In this document: positions 27,244 to 36,421 of the stretch, one piece after another
Numbering within the stretch: the stretch's first letter is position 1
How the letters are laid out: each line of letters begins with the position of its first letter
From: JAAYCU01 sp964401335
Lineage (GTDB): Bacteria; Planctomycetota; Phycisphaerae; UBA1845; PWPN01
DNA: 64,000 nt
Assembly: GCA_964401335.1 (NCBI GenBank)
Contig: CAYNYK010000006.1
Coordinates: forward strand, 14,366-78,365
Direction: 5' to 3'
The notes under the pieces: generated by a model
Database searches by the model: none
What the model was told of the DNA's origin: nothing
The model's input: the letters and a program-made list of their open reading frames with translations, nothing else
Made by a program: the position numbers and the translations under genes

Positions 27244-28922
27244 TTCGGGTGCCCCGATCGCCAAATCACCGAGCGCGTGAACGGGAACGGTGCTATGCCG
27301 CCGTTTTCCCTCGTTACGTCGAGCCTTGGGGTCGGCTGGGGCTGTGGCTGTCGTTATGGAGTGACAAGGGTGAATGTATCCTTTCCGAGCCGCCGGGCAT
27401 CCCTTCGTTCTGGGCGACCTTGGCACGACATGCGCCCCGCTTGCTCCAACACATGCGGGAGCTGGCTATAAAGGGGGCGACCGGTTCGCTCCTGCCAGTG
27501 GAACTCGACGGGAGTGGGGGGTTGTTGGCCATCGTCTTGCCCGTCCGCCTGCGAGGCCGGTCACCGCACTGTTTGTTAGCCTGCGCAAAAACTCCGGCTT
27601 TCTCGGACCAGGAAGGTTTTTTTCGCTTCTGCGACCGGCATGAAATCGATTCGGTTGTTCTAGGCCGGCTTGCCGAAAGCGTGCCCGCCTATTCTCCCGA
27701 TACCCTATCCGCCTATGCGGGTATCCTGCAGCAGCAGATGACCGACTTCGGCGCATCCCTCCGGGCCAGTGGCGACATTCATGACCTGTCCGATGAATTG
27801 GCCCGCGCGTACGAGACCCTCAGCTTGATCTATCGGGTCAGCGGCGACTTGAGCCTGGTGCATCGCCCGCGAGCTTATTTGGAAAAACTCTGCCGGGAGC
27901 TGCTCGGCGTGACCGTGGTGCGCGGCTTCGCCGGCATACTCGAACCGCCTCACGACCTGCCCCTCCCGCCTACTGTCGTGACCACGGGTTCGCTTGCGGT
28001 CGACGAGTCGGAAATCCTGAAGCTTTATCACCAGATCGTGGCCGCTGATCGAGCCGGAAAATCGTTTCGGGTGGTCAACCGGATTGGTGATGACCAAACC
28101 TATGCCTGGGCCTCGGCCTGGCTGGAACGTTTTGTCTATTTCCCGCTGGCCCGAACGAATCATCATTACGGTGCATTACTGGCGATTAATCAGATCAACA
28201 ACGACGATTTCGGCTCCGAGGAAGTGCAACTGATCAACACCGTCGTTGAGCGCAGCGCGGCTTTTCTGGAAAACGTCCGCCTGTACGACGATCTCGAACA
28301 ACTGTTCATGGGCATGTTGCACGCCCTGGTCAACAGTATCGACGCCAAGGATCCCTATACCTGCGGACACTCGCAACGAGTGGCCTGGCTCAGCCGCCAT
28401 ATCGCCGGTCTGGCCGCCGTTCCCGAACCGCAACGTCAGCGCGTGTACCTCAGCGGATTGTTGCATGACGTGGGCAAAATCGGCATTAACGACGCCCTGT
28501 TAAGCAAAACGGGGCGCTTGACCGCCGAGGAATACGAAGAGATCAAGCGTCACCCCGTGATTGGGACGCGCATCCTCGAAGGGATGAAACAGGTCGAGGA
28601 TCTGGTGCCTGGCGTGCTCTATCATCATGAGCGGATCGACGGGAAAGGGTACTCGGCCGGCTTAAGTGGTGACGACATTCCCTTGTTCGGCCGCGTGGTG
28701 GGGTTGGCCGATTCCCTGGATGCGATGACCACCAACCGAACCTATCGTGCCGCTTTACCGCTGCAATTGGCCGCCGCCGAAATCCGCCGTTTTTCAGGTA
28801 CCCAATTCGACCCGCGGCTGGTCGATCTTTTGCTTCAGGACGACTGGGAGGTCCTTTTCCGGAAACTGCCGGCCTCCAATCGCCCGCCCAACGGGCAGGG
28901 CATATTCCGGACCGGGGATTGA
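27240..28922 (+). CDS. GAF-like/HD-GYP c-di-GMP phosphodiesterase
   Basis: 560 residues. N-terminal ~170 residues are not recognised; residues ~210-350 look like a GAF sensor. The C-terminal HD-GYP domain (~360-550) has GHSQRVAWLSRHIAG, LLHDVGKIGI (His409-Asp410), RHPVIGTRIL and VLYHHERIDGKGYSAGL, the last matching the HHE...GYP box with GYS in place of GYP. Expected to cut c-di-GMP to pGpG/GMP in the cytoplasm. Start is GTG, overlapping the leader stop; GAAAGAGG is 5-8 bases upstream. The Pro to Ser change at GYP is within known variation but should be checked. Ends the PilM operon. Confidence 0.88.
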   Translation: MIRVPRSPNHRARERERCYAAVFPRYVEPWGRLGLWLSLWSDKGECILSEPPGIPSFWATLARHAPRLLQHMRELAIKGATGSLLPVELDGSGGLLAIVLPVRLRGRSPHCLLACAKTPAFSDQEGFFRFCDRHEIDSVVLGRLAESVPAYSPDTLSAYAGILQQQMTDFGASLRASGDIHDLSDELARAYETLSLIYRVSGDLSLVHRPRAYLEKLCRELLGVTVVRGFAGILEPPHDLPLPPTVVTTGSLAVDESEILKLYHQIVAADRAGKSFRVVNRIGDDQTYAWASAWLERFVYFPLARTNHHYGALLAINQINNDDFGSEEVQLINTVVERSAAFLENVRLYDDLEQLFMGMLHALVNSIDAKDPYTCGHSQRVAWLSRHIAGLAAVPEPQRQRVYLSGLLHDVGKIGINDALLSKTGRLTAEEYEEIKRHPVIGTRILEGMKQVEDLVPGVLYHHERIDGKGYSAGLSGDDIPLFGRVVGLADSLDAMTTNRTYRAALPLQLAAAEIRRFSGTQFDPRLVDLLLQDDWEVLFRKLPASNRPPNGQGIFRTGD

Positions 28923-28955
28923 CAATGGATCGAAAGCTCCCAAAAATCTTCTGAT

Positions 28956-29888
28956 ATGTCCGTGGATTTACATCATCCTCCCGTGTACCGTTATGCAGGA
29001 CCGATCATCGATGCCCACTGTCATTTCACCACCCCCGACGCCACCGAACGCATGATCCAGGCGGGAACGCTCTACGGCGTGACCCAGTGGGTGGGGATTT
29101 GCAAGGTCGAGGAGGTGCCCGCCCTTCGTAAACGGTTTGGGGACCGAGCCGCATTCACGATCTGGATGGATCATGAGCAGTCCGCCGACTCGGCTGGTTT
29201 CATACAAACCCAACGGGACATCATTCATCAAGCGATCGAGGCCGGCGGCCGTTGCCTGAAATTCTGGTATAAACCGGAATACAATCAGCGCAGTGGACTC
29301 TATTTCGATCACCCGCGGCTGGATCCCGTTTTTCAGGCCATTGAAGAGACCGACCTGGCCGTCCTGGTCCATATTGCCGATCCCGACATCTGGTGGCGGC
29401 TCCGCTATGGCGATCCGATTAGGTATGAAGGCAAAAGGTTCACCTATCGCCAATTAACCAATACCTTGGAACGTTTCGGCCGGTTACGGATCCTGGTCGC
29501 CCATCTGGGCGGCTGGCCGGAGAATCTGCCGTTTCTTGAGGACTTGTTAAACCGGTACCCCAACTGTTATCTGGATACTTCCGGCACCAAATGGATCGCT
29601 CGCGAATTGTCCGCCAAGCCGACCGAGGCCCGCGCTTTTTTCCTTCGGTATGCCGATCGACTGCTTTTTGGCAGTGACCTCGTGGCTTGGGCGTCAGCGG
29701 ATTTTGATCATCATTGTTCGCGCTACTGGGTTCATCGCCATCTGTATGAACAGAATTCGAGAGTGCCTTCGCCGATCGACGACCCCGATGCGCAAAAACC
29801 GGTCGAGTTGGCCGGTCTGGATTTACCCGATTCGGTTTTGCGGAGGCTCTATCTGGACAATGCCCGCCGTTTTTTCAGGTTGGAATGA
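28956..29888 (+). CDS. amidohydrolase-2 family metal-dependent hydrolase
   Basis: 310 residues. IIDAHCHFTTPDATERM is the N-terminal HxH motif of amidohydrolase family 2 (PF04909). HIADP, LVAHLGGWPENLPFL and LLFGSDLVAW supply further His/Asp ligands. The family contains decarboxylases, lactonases and hydrolases of small acids. Start ATG at 28956, 33 bases after the HD-GYP stop, no clear Shine-Dalgarno site. It has no recognised partner; may be a separate transcription unit ending before the repeat at 29914. Confidence 0.8.
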   Translation: MSVDLHHPPVYRYAGPIIDAHCHFTTPDATERMIQAGTLYGVTQWVGICKVEEVPALRKRFGDRAAFTIWMDHEQSADSAGFIQTQRDIIHQAIEAGGRCLKFWYKPEYNQRSGLYFDHPRLDPVFQAIEETDLAVLVHIADPDIWWRLRYGDPIRYEGKRFTYRQLTNTLERFGRLRILVAHLGGWPENLPFLEDLLNRYPNCYLDTSGTKWIARELSAKPTEARAFFLRYADRLLFGSDLVAWASADFDHHCSRYWVHRHLYEQNSRVPSPIDDPDAQKPVELAGLDLPDSVLRRLYLDNARRFFRLE

Positions 29889-29913
29889 TCCAATCATCCT
29901 GGGCCCGATGCAA

Positions 29914-29970
29914 GGTGGCATGGTCAGGCCTTTGTCACCGCCCAGTGGAACAAAGGTTTGCCCGTGCTTT
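29914..29970 (+). repeat. family A palindromic repeat, copy 4
   Basis: GGTGGCATGGTCAGG at the start and TTGCCCGTGCTTT at the end, with inner arm CCTTTGTC pairing with GAACAAAGG and several G-T pairs. The rest of the 355-base gap up to the tRNA shows no gene. Confidence 0.75.
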
Positions 29971-30243
29971 TAAGGCTGCGGAGTAGAGCATGATAACCCC
30001 CGGCAGGCAAATCGAATTCCCTGTGCCGCCTTTCTTCAGGGGGTGGCCAAATGGTTTGGTAAATCGCGATGTTCGACCTGTACGCCGAGAAATACCCTTG
30101 CGGGTGCTTTCGTAAGGGGAAAGTCTTCACGTGGTCAGCACTTTTTGGGCATGCACCCGCACCGCTGCTTGACGGTCGTAAGCCCATCCTGTACCTTACG
30201 ATATAGTCCCTCACGGCAACCCGATCATTGACGGAATGCCTGA

Positions 30244-30327
30244 GCCCGGGTGGCGGAATTGGCAGACGCGCATGGTTGAGGGCCATGTAGCCGCAAGGCT
30301 GTGGAGGTTCGAGCCCTCTCCCGGGCA
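30244..30327 (+). tRNA. tRNA-Leu(GAG)
   Basis: 84-base tRNA with acceptor arms GCCCGGG (30244-30250) and CCCGGGC (30320-30326), D arm, anticodon loop TTGAGGG (anticodon GAG at 30278-30280), a long variable arm and T arm GAGGTTCGAGCCCTC. Discriminator A; CCA not encoded. Long variable arm and GAG anticodon identify leucine. Confidence 0.97.
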
Positions 30328-30332
30328 TCCTC

Positions 30333-30361
30333 AAAACCCCTGATCCAATCGGGGTTTTTTT
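30333..30361 (+). terminator. tRNA-Leu terminator
   Basis: AAAACCCC pairs with GGGGTTTT around a 10-base loop and is followed by T-rich sequence, five bases after the tRNA end. Confidence 0.75.
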
Positions 30362-30600
30362 GCGTTTTACCGCAAGCATCTTGTCGGGGGGGGGCCACCC
30401 CGATAATCCCAAGGGGATTACATCACGCCCCAGTGTTGTGGCGTAATCGCTACCCTGGGAATCGATCGCATCCCCCATCAACCCCAACGGAGTTCCGTTA
30501 TTCCCACGACGACATTTGCCTGCACGCGGCCGGCGAATACAATCAGCACACGGCGCATGCACCCCCGTGTTTCATGGATATCCTCGAATGGGAACCTGAT

Positions 30601-31632
30601 ATGCACCTTACCTGGCAACGTCGTGACCTTCACCTTCGCCATCCGTTCAATATCGCCCGCGTGCAGGCCAGCCACGCGGTGGACAAACAGGTATTGCTCG
30701 CACAAATCACCCACGACGGCAAGGTCGGCTGGGGTGAGGCCGCCCCTTCCGCCTATTACCGCCAGTCACTGGACTCGGCCGAGGCCGTCTTTACCGCCGC
30801 CCGCGACCTGCTCGGCGACAACCCCTTCGCCCTGGATCGTATTCTGGATAACCTGTGGCAACGGTTCCCGGATCAATCCGCCGCCATCGCCGCAATCGAC
30901 GGCGCGTTACACGACCTGATGGGCAAGCTGCTCGATATCCCCGTGTGGAAACTCCTCGGCCTGGACCGCACGCGCTGCCCGCTGACCTCCTTCACCATCG
31001 GACTGGACGATCCGGAAACCATCGCCCGCAAAGTGCGCGAGGCGGCCACTTACCCCATCCTCAAGATCAAGGTCGGTACACCGCAAGATGAGGCGATTCT
31101 TGAAATCATCCGTCGGGAAGCGCCGGACAAGCCGCTCCGTGTCGACGCCAATTGCGGGTGGACCTCGGCCAATGTGCTCAAACGTTGCCGGCGAATGGCG
31201 GACTTCGGCGTCGAGTTCATCGAGCAGCCGACGCCGCGCGGCGATCATGCCGGGCTGCCGGCCGTCCGCGCCGCCGGCCTGCCCCTCCTCCTGGCCGACG
31301 AAAGCTGCATCCACCTCGACGATGTACTGCCCTGCGCAAAAGCCTTCGACGGGATCAATATCAAACTCTGCAAATGCGGCGGGATTCGCCGGGCATTGCC
31401 CATGATCCACACGGCCAGGGCCGCCGGCTTGAAAATAATGCTCGGCTGCATGGTGGAAACCAGTATCGGTATCGCCGCCGCCGCCCAACTCGCCCCCCTG
31501 GCGGATTACCTCGATCTCGACGGCCACCTGCTCCTGGCGGACGATCCTTTCGAGGGGATCGGCGGTGCAGGGGGAAGAATAACCTTAAACGATGAACCGG
31601 GGTTGGGTATCCACGAACGTCAGTCGGTTTGA
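30601..31632 (+). CDS. dipeptide epimerase (enolase superfamily)
   Basis: 343 residues. Catalytic Lys pair in YPILKIKVGT, metal ligands in RVDANCGW, FIEQPTPR and LLADES, Lys in GINIKLCKCGG, and the LDLDGHLLLADDPF segment that marks L-Ala-D/L-Glu epimerases. They recycle or degrade peptidoglycan-derived dipeptides. The frame opens upstream at the tRNA (30301), which is an artefact; ATG 30574 is possible, but 30601 begins at the conserved first beta strand. The last 13 bases overlap the end of the convergent GGDEF gene. Confidence 0.88.
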   Translation: MHLTWQRRDLHLRHPFNIARVQASHAVDKQVLLAQITHDGKVGWGEAAPSAYYRQSLDSAEAVFTAARDLLGDNPFALDRILDNLWQRFPDQSAAIAAIDGALHDLMGKLLDIPVWKLLGLDRTRCPLTSFTIGLDDPETIARKVREAATYPILKIKVGTPQDEAILEIIRREAPDKPLRVDANCGWTSANVLKRCRRMADFGVEFIEQPTPRGDHAGLPAVRAAGLPLLLADESCIHLDDVLPCAKAFDGINIKLCKCGGIRRALPMIHTARAAGLKIMLGCMVETSIGIAAAAQLAPLADYLDLDGHLLLADDPFEGIGGAGGRITLNDEPGLGIHERQSV

Positions 31633-32651
31633 ACGTTGTCGCTCACGACGGCCGCGCTGGGAGCATAAAGTTCAACGAGTTGCTGGAATCCGTCGGCATC
31701 GCTGACGCAGACGCGATTCCGCCCCCCGTGTTTGGCCTGGTAAAGAGCGTAATCAGCGCTTTTCAGCAGGTCATCCTTGCTGTTGGTAAAATCATTGCGA
31801 TCGGCCACGCCAAGGCTGATGGTAACATGCAAGGTTTTGTCGCCAACCGCGATGGGCGTGATTTCCACTGTTTTCCGCAATCTTTCGGCCAGCAACTTTG
31901 CGCCTTCGGTGTTGGTATGCGGACAGAGAATCAGAAACTCCTCGCCCCCCAGTCGACAAGCCAGGTCGCCCAGACGCGTGTGTTGACTCAGGATTCGTCC
32001 CAACTCTCGTAAGACAACGTCCCCCGCATCGTGCCCATAGGTGTCATTGACCCGCTTAAAATGATCCAGGTCCATCATAATGCAGGAAATGGGTTGCTGA
32101 TAACGCAGAGCTGTTTCCCAATACTCCGTGAGTCGGATCATGGCGTGACGGCGATTGGCCAAGCCGGTCAACTCGTCCGTGGTGGCGATCTTTTCCAGCT
32201 TCGCGTTCAGGATTGTCAATTCGGCATTGATCTTGTGGATTTCGAGATTCTGGCGGGCCAGGTCAGCCTCGGCCTCGATCACCCGCATACCGGCCTTGAC
32301 CCGGGCCAGCAATTCACCGCGATCGAACGGCTTGGATACATAATCGTCCGCGCCGGCCTCAAATGCCTCCACGACCCTCTTCTTATCCGAATGGGAGGTC
32401 AGAATAATCAGATACGTCAACCCTACCCCGTCCGTCGATCGCACGGCCCGACACAATTCGATGCCGTTCATTCGCGGCATTTCCCAGTCGGTGATGACCA
32501 AAGCAGGCCCCTCGGCCATGATCAGCCGCATGGCTTCGGCCCCGTCGGACGCCTTCAACAGCGAATAACCGGTTAAGCTCAGGTGCTTCTCCAGCAGCCG
32601 AATCATAATCGGGTCATCATCGACAATCAAAATCTTCCGCGGCTGTGACAT
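31620..32651 (-). CDS. REC-GGDEF diguanylate cyclase (PleD-like)
   Basis: 343 residues. Receiver domain 1-125: ILIVDDDPIMIRLLEKHLSL, phospho-acceptor Asp55 (ITDWEMP), Lys107. A short helical linker leads to a GGDEF domain with TDELTGLANRR, MMDLDHFKRVNDTYGHDAG and active GGEEF at 235-239. RLGD at 226-229, five residues before GGEEF, is a product-inhibition I-site. Thus it should make c-di-GMP when phosphorylated and be feedback-inhibited. No kinase is adjacent. The 3' end overlaps the convergent dipeptide epimerase by 13 bases. Could oppose the HD-GYP enzyme at 27240. Confidence 0.93.
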   Translation of the reverse strand: MSQPRKILIVDDDPIMIRLLEKHLSLTGYSLLKASDGAEAMRLIMAEGPALVITDWEMPRMNGIELCRAVRSTDGVGLTYLIILTSHSDKKRVVEAFEAGADDYVSKPFDRGELLARVKAGMRVIEAEADLARQNLEIHKINAELTILNAKLEKIATTDELTGLANRRHAMIRLTEYWETALRYQQPISCIMMDLDHFKRVNDTYGHDAGDVVLRELGRILSQHTRLGDLACRLGGEEFLILCPHTNTEGAKLLAERLRKTVEITPIAVGDKTLHVTISLGVADRNDFTNSKDDLLKSADYALYQAKHGGRNRVCVSDADGFQQLVELYAPSAAVVSDNVQTD

Positions 32652-33188
32652 GCAGCTTGGCCTCGCCCCTTCTCCACTAACCTGGATTATTCATTGGTTT
32701 GACTACGGAGTCCAAAAAGTTCTCGGAGAATAAAGGATTTATTTTAGAGAACAAGGGTAGCGAATGTTCCGACAGGGTGCATGTATTTGGAATCAGATGT
32801 ACCTCGCCTTCGCCCTTATTTCATCTTTTCTCCGCGACCTCCGCGGCCTCCCGGGTGAATAATCCGAGCTAAGTAAAAAAAACTCCCTCACCCATTCGTT
32901 TGCGGCAACACAAAAACACCCAGGCTAAGCCGTGAGCATCGGCCCGAGGTGTGCCCATTACTACCTGTTTATCGTTTTGCATCCAAGCTGACTTTTCATA
33001 TTTGGGGGGTTTTTTCCCCCTGACTTATGATAGCCCTATAAGCGAGATCGGGCGGGTAGGTTACGCCGGCTTAAGCGGACTTTTCTCGCCATCGCTCCCG
33101 TCCCTCCATCTCTCACTCTCGCGCTGGTCCAATAACCGCGACCAGAAGTGTTCGCAACGAACAGACGTAAGAGATTTACGGTGGCGGT
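32652..33188. other. 537-base gap with a family B repeat fragment
   Basis: No coding sequence. Contains CCCGGGTGAATAATCCGAGC at 32850-32869, a family B fragment, and GGGGGG-TTTTTT-CCCCC at 33004-33020 whose role is unclear. Lies upstream of the GGDEF gene and downstream of the aminotransferase gene. Confidence 0.5.
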
Positions 33189-34559
33189 TTAACCCACGCT
33201 GTCCGCGAAGGCCTCGGCCAGAACGCCGACCCCTTCGATCACCGCCTCGCGGGTAATGCACAGCGGCGGACAGATCTTGACCGTCGAACCGCCGAACCCG
33301 ACAGGAGAAAACAGCATCAGGCCGCGGCCAACCGCGTTCCAGACAATCTTGCGGGCCAGTTCAGCGTCCGGCTCGGGGCTGTTCGGCTTGGTGACCTGGA
33401 TGCCGGCCACCAGACCCTTGCCTTGGATGGCGCCGATCCGCTCGTCATAGGGTTTGAGTTGTTTCCAGAGCTCCTGGTGGAGTACCTCGCCGACCAGGGC
33501 GGCGTTTTCCACCAGTTTTTCCTTGAGGATCAATTCGATATTGGCGATGGCGGCCGCGCAGCAGATCGGATTGCCCGAATGCGTGCTGGTCATCGAACCG
33601 GGTGGGTACAAATCCATCAGCTTGGCCGAACCCACCACGGCGGCGATCGGGAGGCTGCTGCTGATGCCTTTACCAAGGCACATCAGATCGGGCACGATGC
33701 CGTAATGCTCGAAACCCCACATGCGGCCGCAACGCCCGAAACCGGCCTGTACTTCGTCAAAAGTCAGAACAACGTTCCATTTATCGCACCAATGGCGCAT
33801 TTCCTGGAAGTATTCGCGCGGGCCGAAGCTCGCCCCGCCACCCTGGTACGTCTCCGCGATCACCCCGCAGACGTTTTTCGGCTCGATGCCGGCGCATTCG
33901 AGGGCCTTTTCGAAAAAGGTAAAGCTGGTATCGCCGCAACGGAAGCCGTCGGGGAAGGGAACCTGAATCATGTCCGGATCGAGGTTGCCGATCCATTCCT
34001 TGAGGGCAGGGATGCCACCGATCTGCTGGGCGCCGAGGGTACGGCCGTGAAACGCATGGTGATAACTGATAATGACTTTCTTGTCCGGGCTGATCTTGCG
34101 CCCGTAGGTTCGACTCAGCTTAATGGCACATTCGATGGTCTCGCTGCCGGTGGAAACCAGGAAGACCTTTTTCAGCGGTTCGGGGGCCAGGTCGGCGATC
34201 ATCTGGGCCAGGCGGACACGCGGCTCGTTCAAAAAGACGTAGCTGGTCAGCAGGCCGTGCTGAGCCTGCCGAATGATCGCCTCGGCGATTTCCTTGCGGC
34301 CGTGGCCGGCGTTGGTAATCAGCACGCCGCTGGAAAAATCCAGCCATTGGTTGCCATACGCATCATAAACACTGAACCCTTCGGCACGGTCCCAGACCAC
34401 CGGCGGCTGGCCAAGCATCGCCCGCGGCTCGCACCGGCCGGAGGCCTCCATTAAAGGCCGAACCTGCGGAGGTGGCAACTGCGGGGTGACAATCTTGCGG
34501 TAAGCGGTCTGCACCGGGTGAACGGGAATTGTCTGCGAAACGGATTCTGCGCCAATCAT
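33189..34559 (-). CDS. class III PLP aminotransferase (4-aminobutyrate/ornithine type)
   Basis: 456 residues. VSTGSETIECAIKLSRTYG, HHAFHGRT, LTFDEVQAGFGRCG and MCLGKGISSSLP (PLP-binding Lys in GKG) are the class III hallmarks. STHSGNPICCAAA closes the active site. Relatives transfer amino groups from GABA, ornithine or other omega-amino acids to 2-oxoglutarate; specificity is not fixed by motifs. The start at 34559 (MIGAESVSQTIPVH) has GCGAGG upstream; a longer frame to 34664 is unconserved. It stands alone, divergent from the alpha/beta hydrolase. Confidence 0.9.
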   Translation of the reverse strand: MIGAESVSQTIPVHPVQTAYRKIVTPQLPPPQVRPLMEASGRCEPRAMLGQPPVVWDRAEGFSVYDAYGNQWLDFSSGVLITNAGHGRKEIAEAIIRQAQHGLLTSYVFLNEPRVRLAQMIADLAPEPLKKVFLVSTGSETIECAIKLSRTYGRKISPDKKVIISYHHAFHGRTLGAQQIGGIPALKEWIGNLDPDMIQVPFPDGFRCGDTSFTFFEKALECAGIEPKNVCGVIAETYQGGGASFGPREYFQEMRHWCDKWNVVLTFDEVQAGFGRCGRMWGFEHYGIVPDLMCLGKGISSSLPIAAVVGSAKLMDLYPPGSMTSTHSGNPICCAAAIANIELILKEKLVENAALVGEVLHQELWKQLKPYDERIGAIQGKGLVAGIQVTKPNSPEPDAELARKIVWNAVGRGLMLFSPVGFGGSTVKICPPLCITREAVIEGVGVLAEAFADSVG

Positions 34560-35421
34560 GGAAAACCTCGCTCTGGATGTTTGGGCCGACCGATCCGCCC
34601 AAGGCGGATATGCCGCGACTATCTTGCCCCTCTGGGTGTCGGTCAGGCCGGCGGGCGGCAACACGCTTCAGGGGAACGAACAGTATACCCCATTCTCGCG
34701 GCCGGTACACTCGTGGTATAACTCGATATTAATTCATTGGTTTTACCGCATCGGCAGTTCATAGGGTAGCAGGTAGCATGGGCAGGCCCTTGTCACGCTG
34801 TGCCGGACAAGGGTTTGCCCGTACTTTGACAGCCAAAGTTCGTAGGCCGGGCTATTGCCCTCTCCTGCCCTCCCGCCTTCTGTTCCACTGCTCTGATCCC
34901 CTGCGGTCCACCTCATCGTGTTCTTATGGAATGAGCCATACGTTATGGCCGCCGAGAATCTGAATTGGAGCGATTCATATATGCCGACATTCCACTTTCA
35001 ACCCACACCCATCTACTTTCTCCGGCACAGTCGTCCCTCCGTGATCAAAATGGTAAAAGCGCCAAACGAACCCAAACTCCTGAAAAACCGCCATAATATC
35101 TTGCCATACAATAATATACATTGGTTAGCAGTTGCTAACTTAGGACACGAAATCAAGGAACCCAAGCACGGCCACCGCTCCGCGATATCTCTTCATCCCT
35201 CCGTCAACTCTCGCCGGAGGCGAAACCCTTACACACAGACCGGTTGCTCGGCAAGCCCGCCTGGCCGTGTCATAAGTCATTTAATGAAAAACAGTAATAA
35301 CAAGCAGCAGTTTCGCATATGTTCACCCGCTGGGGTATCTGCTCCAAAACCGAAACAGGGGTTGGTCAAAACCTTTGGGGAGACCTACGATGAAATAAAC
35401 AGCGTGGCGGGGGCCAGGACT
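34560..35421. other. 862-base divergent region
   Basis: Between the aminotransferase and the hydrolase. Holds the family A repeat at 34772-34829 and a 7-bp inverted repeat GTTAGCA-GT-TGCTAAC at 35124-35139 that could be an operator. The open frame through 34918-35421 leading into the hydrolase gene is not coding-like. Otherwise nothing seen. Confidence 0.5.
34772..34829 (+). repeat. family A palindromic repeat, copy 5
   Basis: GGTAGCATGGGCAGG...TTTGCCCGTACTTT with inner arm CCCTTGTC pairing with GGACAAGGG. 10-base loop. Confidence 0.85.
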
Positions 35422-36318
35422 ATGACCCAAATCCAATACAAAAAGGCGGCGGTCAAACAGGACATGAAAATCTTCTATCGGGAGGCAGGGGCGGCGAATT
35501 CGCCCGTCTTGGTTTTGCTGCACGGCTTTCCCTCCTCGTCGCACATGTTCCGTAACCTTATCCCGCCACTGGCGGACGAATTTCATCTGCTCGCCCCGGA
35601 CTACCCTGGCTTTGGCAACAGCGACGCGCCGGCGGCCGACAAATTCACCTACAGCTTCGATCATCTGGCCGAGGTCATGCAACAGTTCCTCCAGCGGCTC
35701 GGTCTGGAGCGTTTCAGCCTCTACATGCACGGCTATGGCGTACCCATAGGCCTGCGGCTGGCCGTCCGAAATCCGGAATGGATCGACGCTCTCATTGTCC
35801 AGAATGGAAACGCCTATCGCGAGGGGTTTACCCCGGTGAACCAGCCCATCTTTGTTTACTGGAATCGGCGGATCGCGGAAACCGAAGCCCTGCTTCGCCG
35901 GTTGCTCACGCGCGAGGGCATCCGATGGCAGTATATCGCCGGGGCTCGTCATCCGCATAAAATCAGCCCGGATGCCTGGAACATGGACTACGCCGCTCTG
36001 AGTCGGCCGGGCAATGATCGCGTTCAGCTTGACCTGTTATATGATTATCAAACCAACGTCCGGCACTATCCGCAGTGGCATGAGTATTTTCGGAGTCATC
36101 AGCCGCCGACGATGGTCCTGTGGGGTAAGAACGATCCGATTTTCAGTCTGAACGGCGCGCTGGCGTTCAAACGTGATCTGCCACGCGCCGAAATCCACCT
36201 GCTGGACAGCGGGCACTATGCGCTTGAGGAAGAACACGAGGCCGTCGCCGAATACGTGCGGCACTTTCTGCGTAAGACGGTTAAATGTATTCGGCCGACG
36301 TGCGTCGTCATCAAATAA
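35422..36318 (+). CDS. alpha/beta hydrolase homologue with missing nucleophile
   Basis: 298 residues. LVLLHGFPSSSHMFRNLIP supplies the oxyanion loop, LAPDYPGFGNSDAP follows, and LDSGHYALEEE carries the catalytic His; WGKNDPIF supplies the acid. Relatives of the haloalkane dehalogenase/epoxide hydrolase type have an Asp at the nucleophile elbow (VQDYGGPVG). Here the elbow is MHGYGVPIG, so residue 104 is Gly (codon GGC at 35731-35733), one base from an Asp codon. The start at 35422 is set by homology to the family's N-terminus. Unless another residue replaces it, the enzyme should be inactive or repurposed. Flanked by a terminator and the hairpin array. Confidence 0.85.
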   Translation: MTQIQYKKAAVKQDMKIFYREAGAANSPVLVLLHGFPSSSHMFRNLIPPLADEFHLLAPDYPGFGNSDAPAADKFTYSFDHLAEVMQQFLQRLGLERFSLYMHGYGVPIGLRLAVRNPEWIDALIVQNGNAYREGFTPVNQPIFVYWNRRIAETEALLRRLLTREGIRWQYIAGARHPHKISPDAWNMDYAALSRPGNDRVQLDLLYDYQTNVRHYPQWHEYFRSHQPPTMVLWGKNDPIFSLNGALAFKRDLPRAEIHLLDSGHYALEEEHEAVAEYVRHFLRKTVKCIRPTCVVIK

Positions 36319-36379
36319 CGAGTTTGCGGGGAGCTTTTTTACTTACGAAAGGGACGGTTGAATCCGTCCACGGTGTCGG

Positions 36380-36419
36380 CCAGGCCCGTTGAAACGCTCA
36401 ACCGGGCCTGGTTGTTTTT
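36380..36419 (+). terminator. terminator of the alpha/beta hydrolase gene
   Basis: CCAGGCCCG...TTGA pairs with TCAA...CGGGCCTGG (one bulge) and is followed by TTGTTTTTC. Located 62 bases after the hydrolase stop. Confidence 0.75.
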
Positions 36420-36421
36420 CG

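Noticed and set aside
29924..30562. Minus-strand frame with PGRGLEPPQPCGYMALNH
   Set aside because: Reverse of the tRNA-Leu gene and the repeat beside it; spurious.
35124..35139. Operator of the alpha/beta hydrolase
   Set aside because: A short 7-bp inverted repeat 280 bases before the start, without a regulator nearby; left as a note only.
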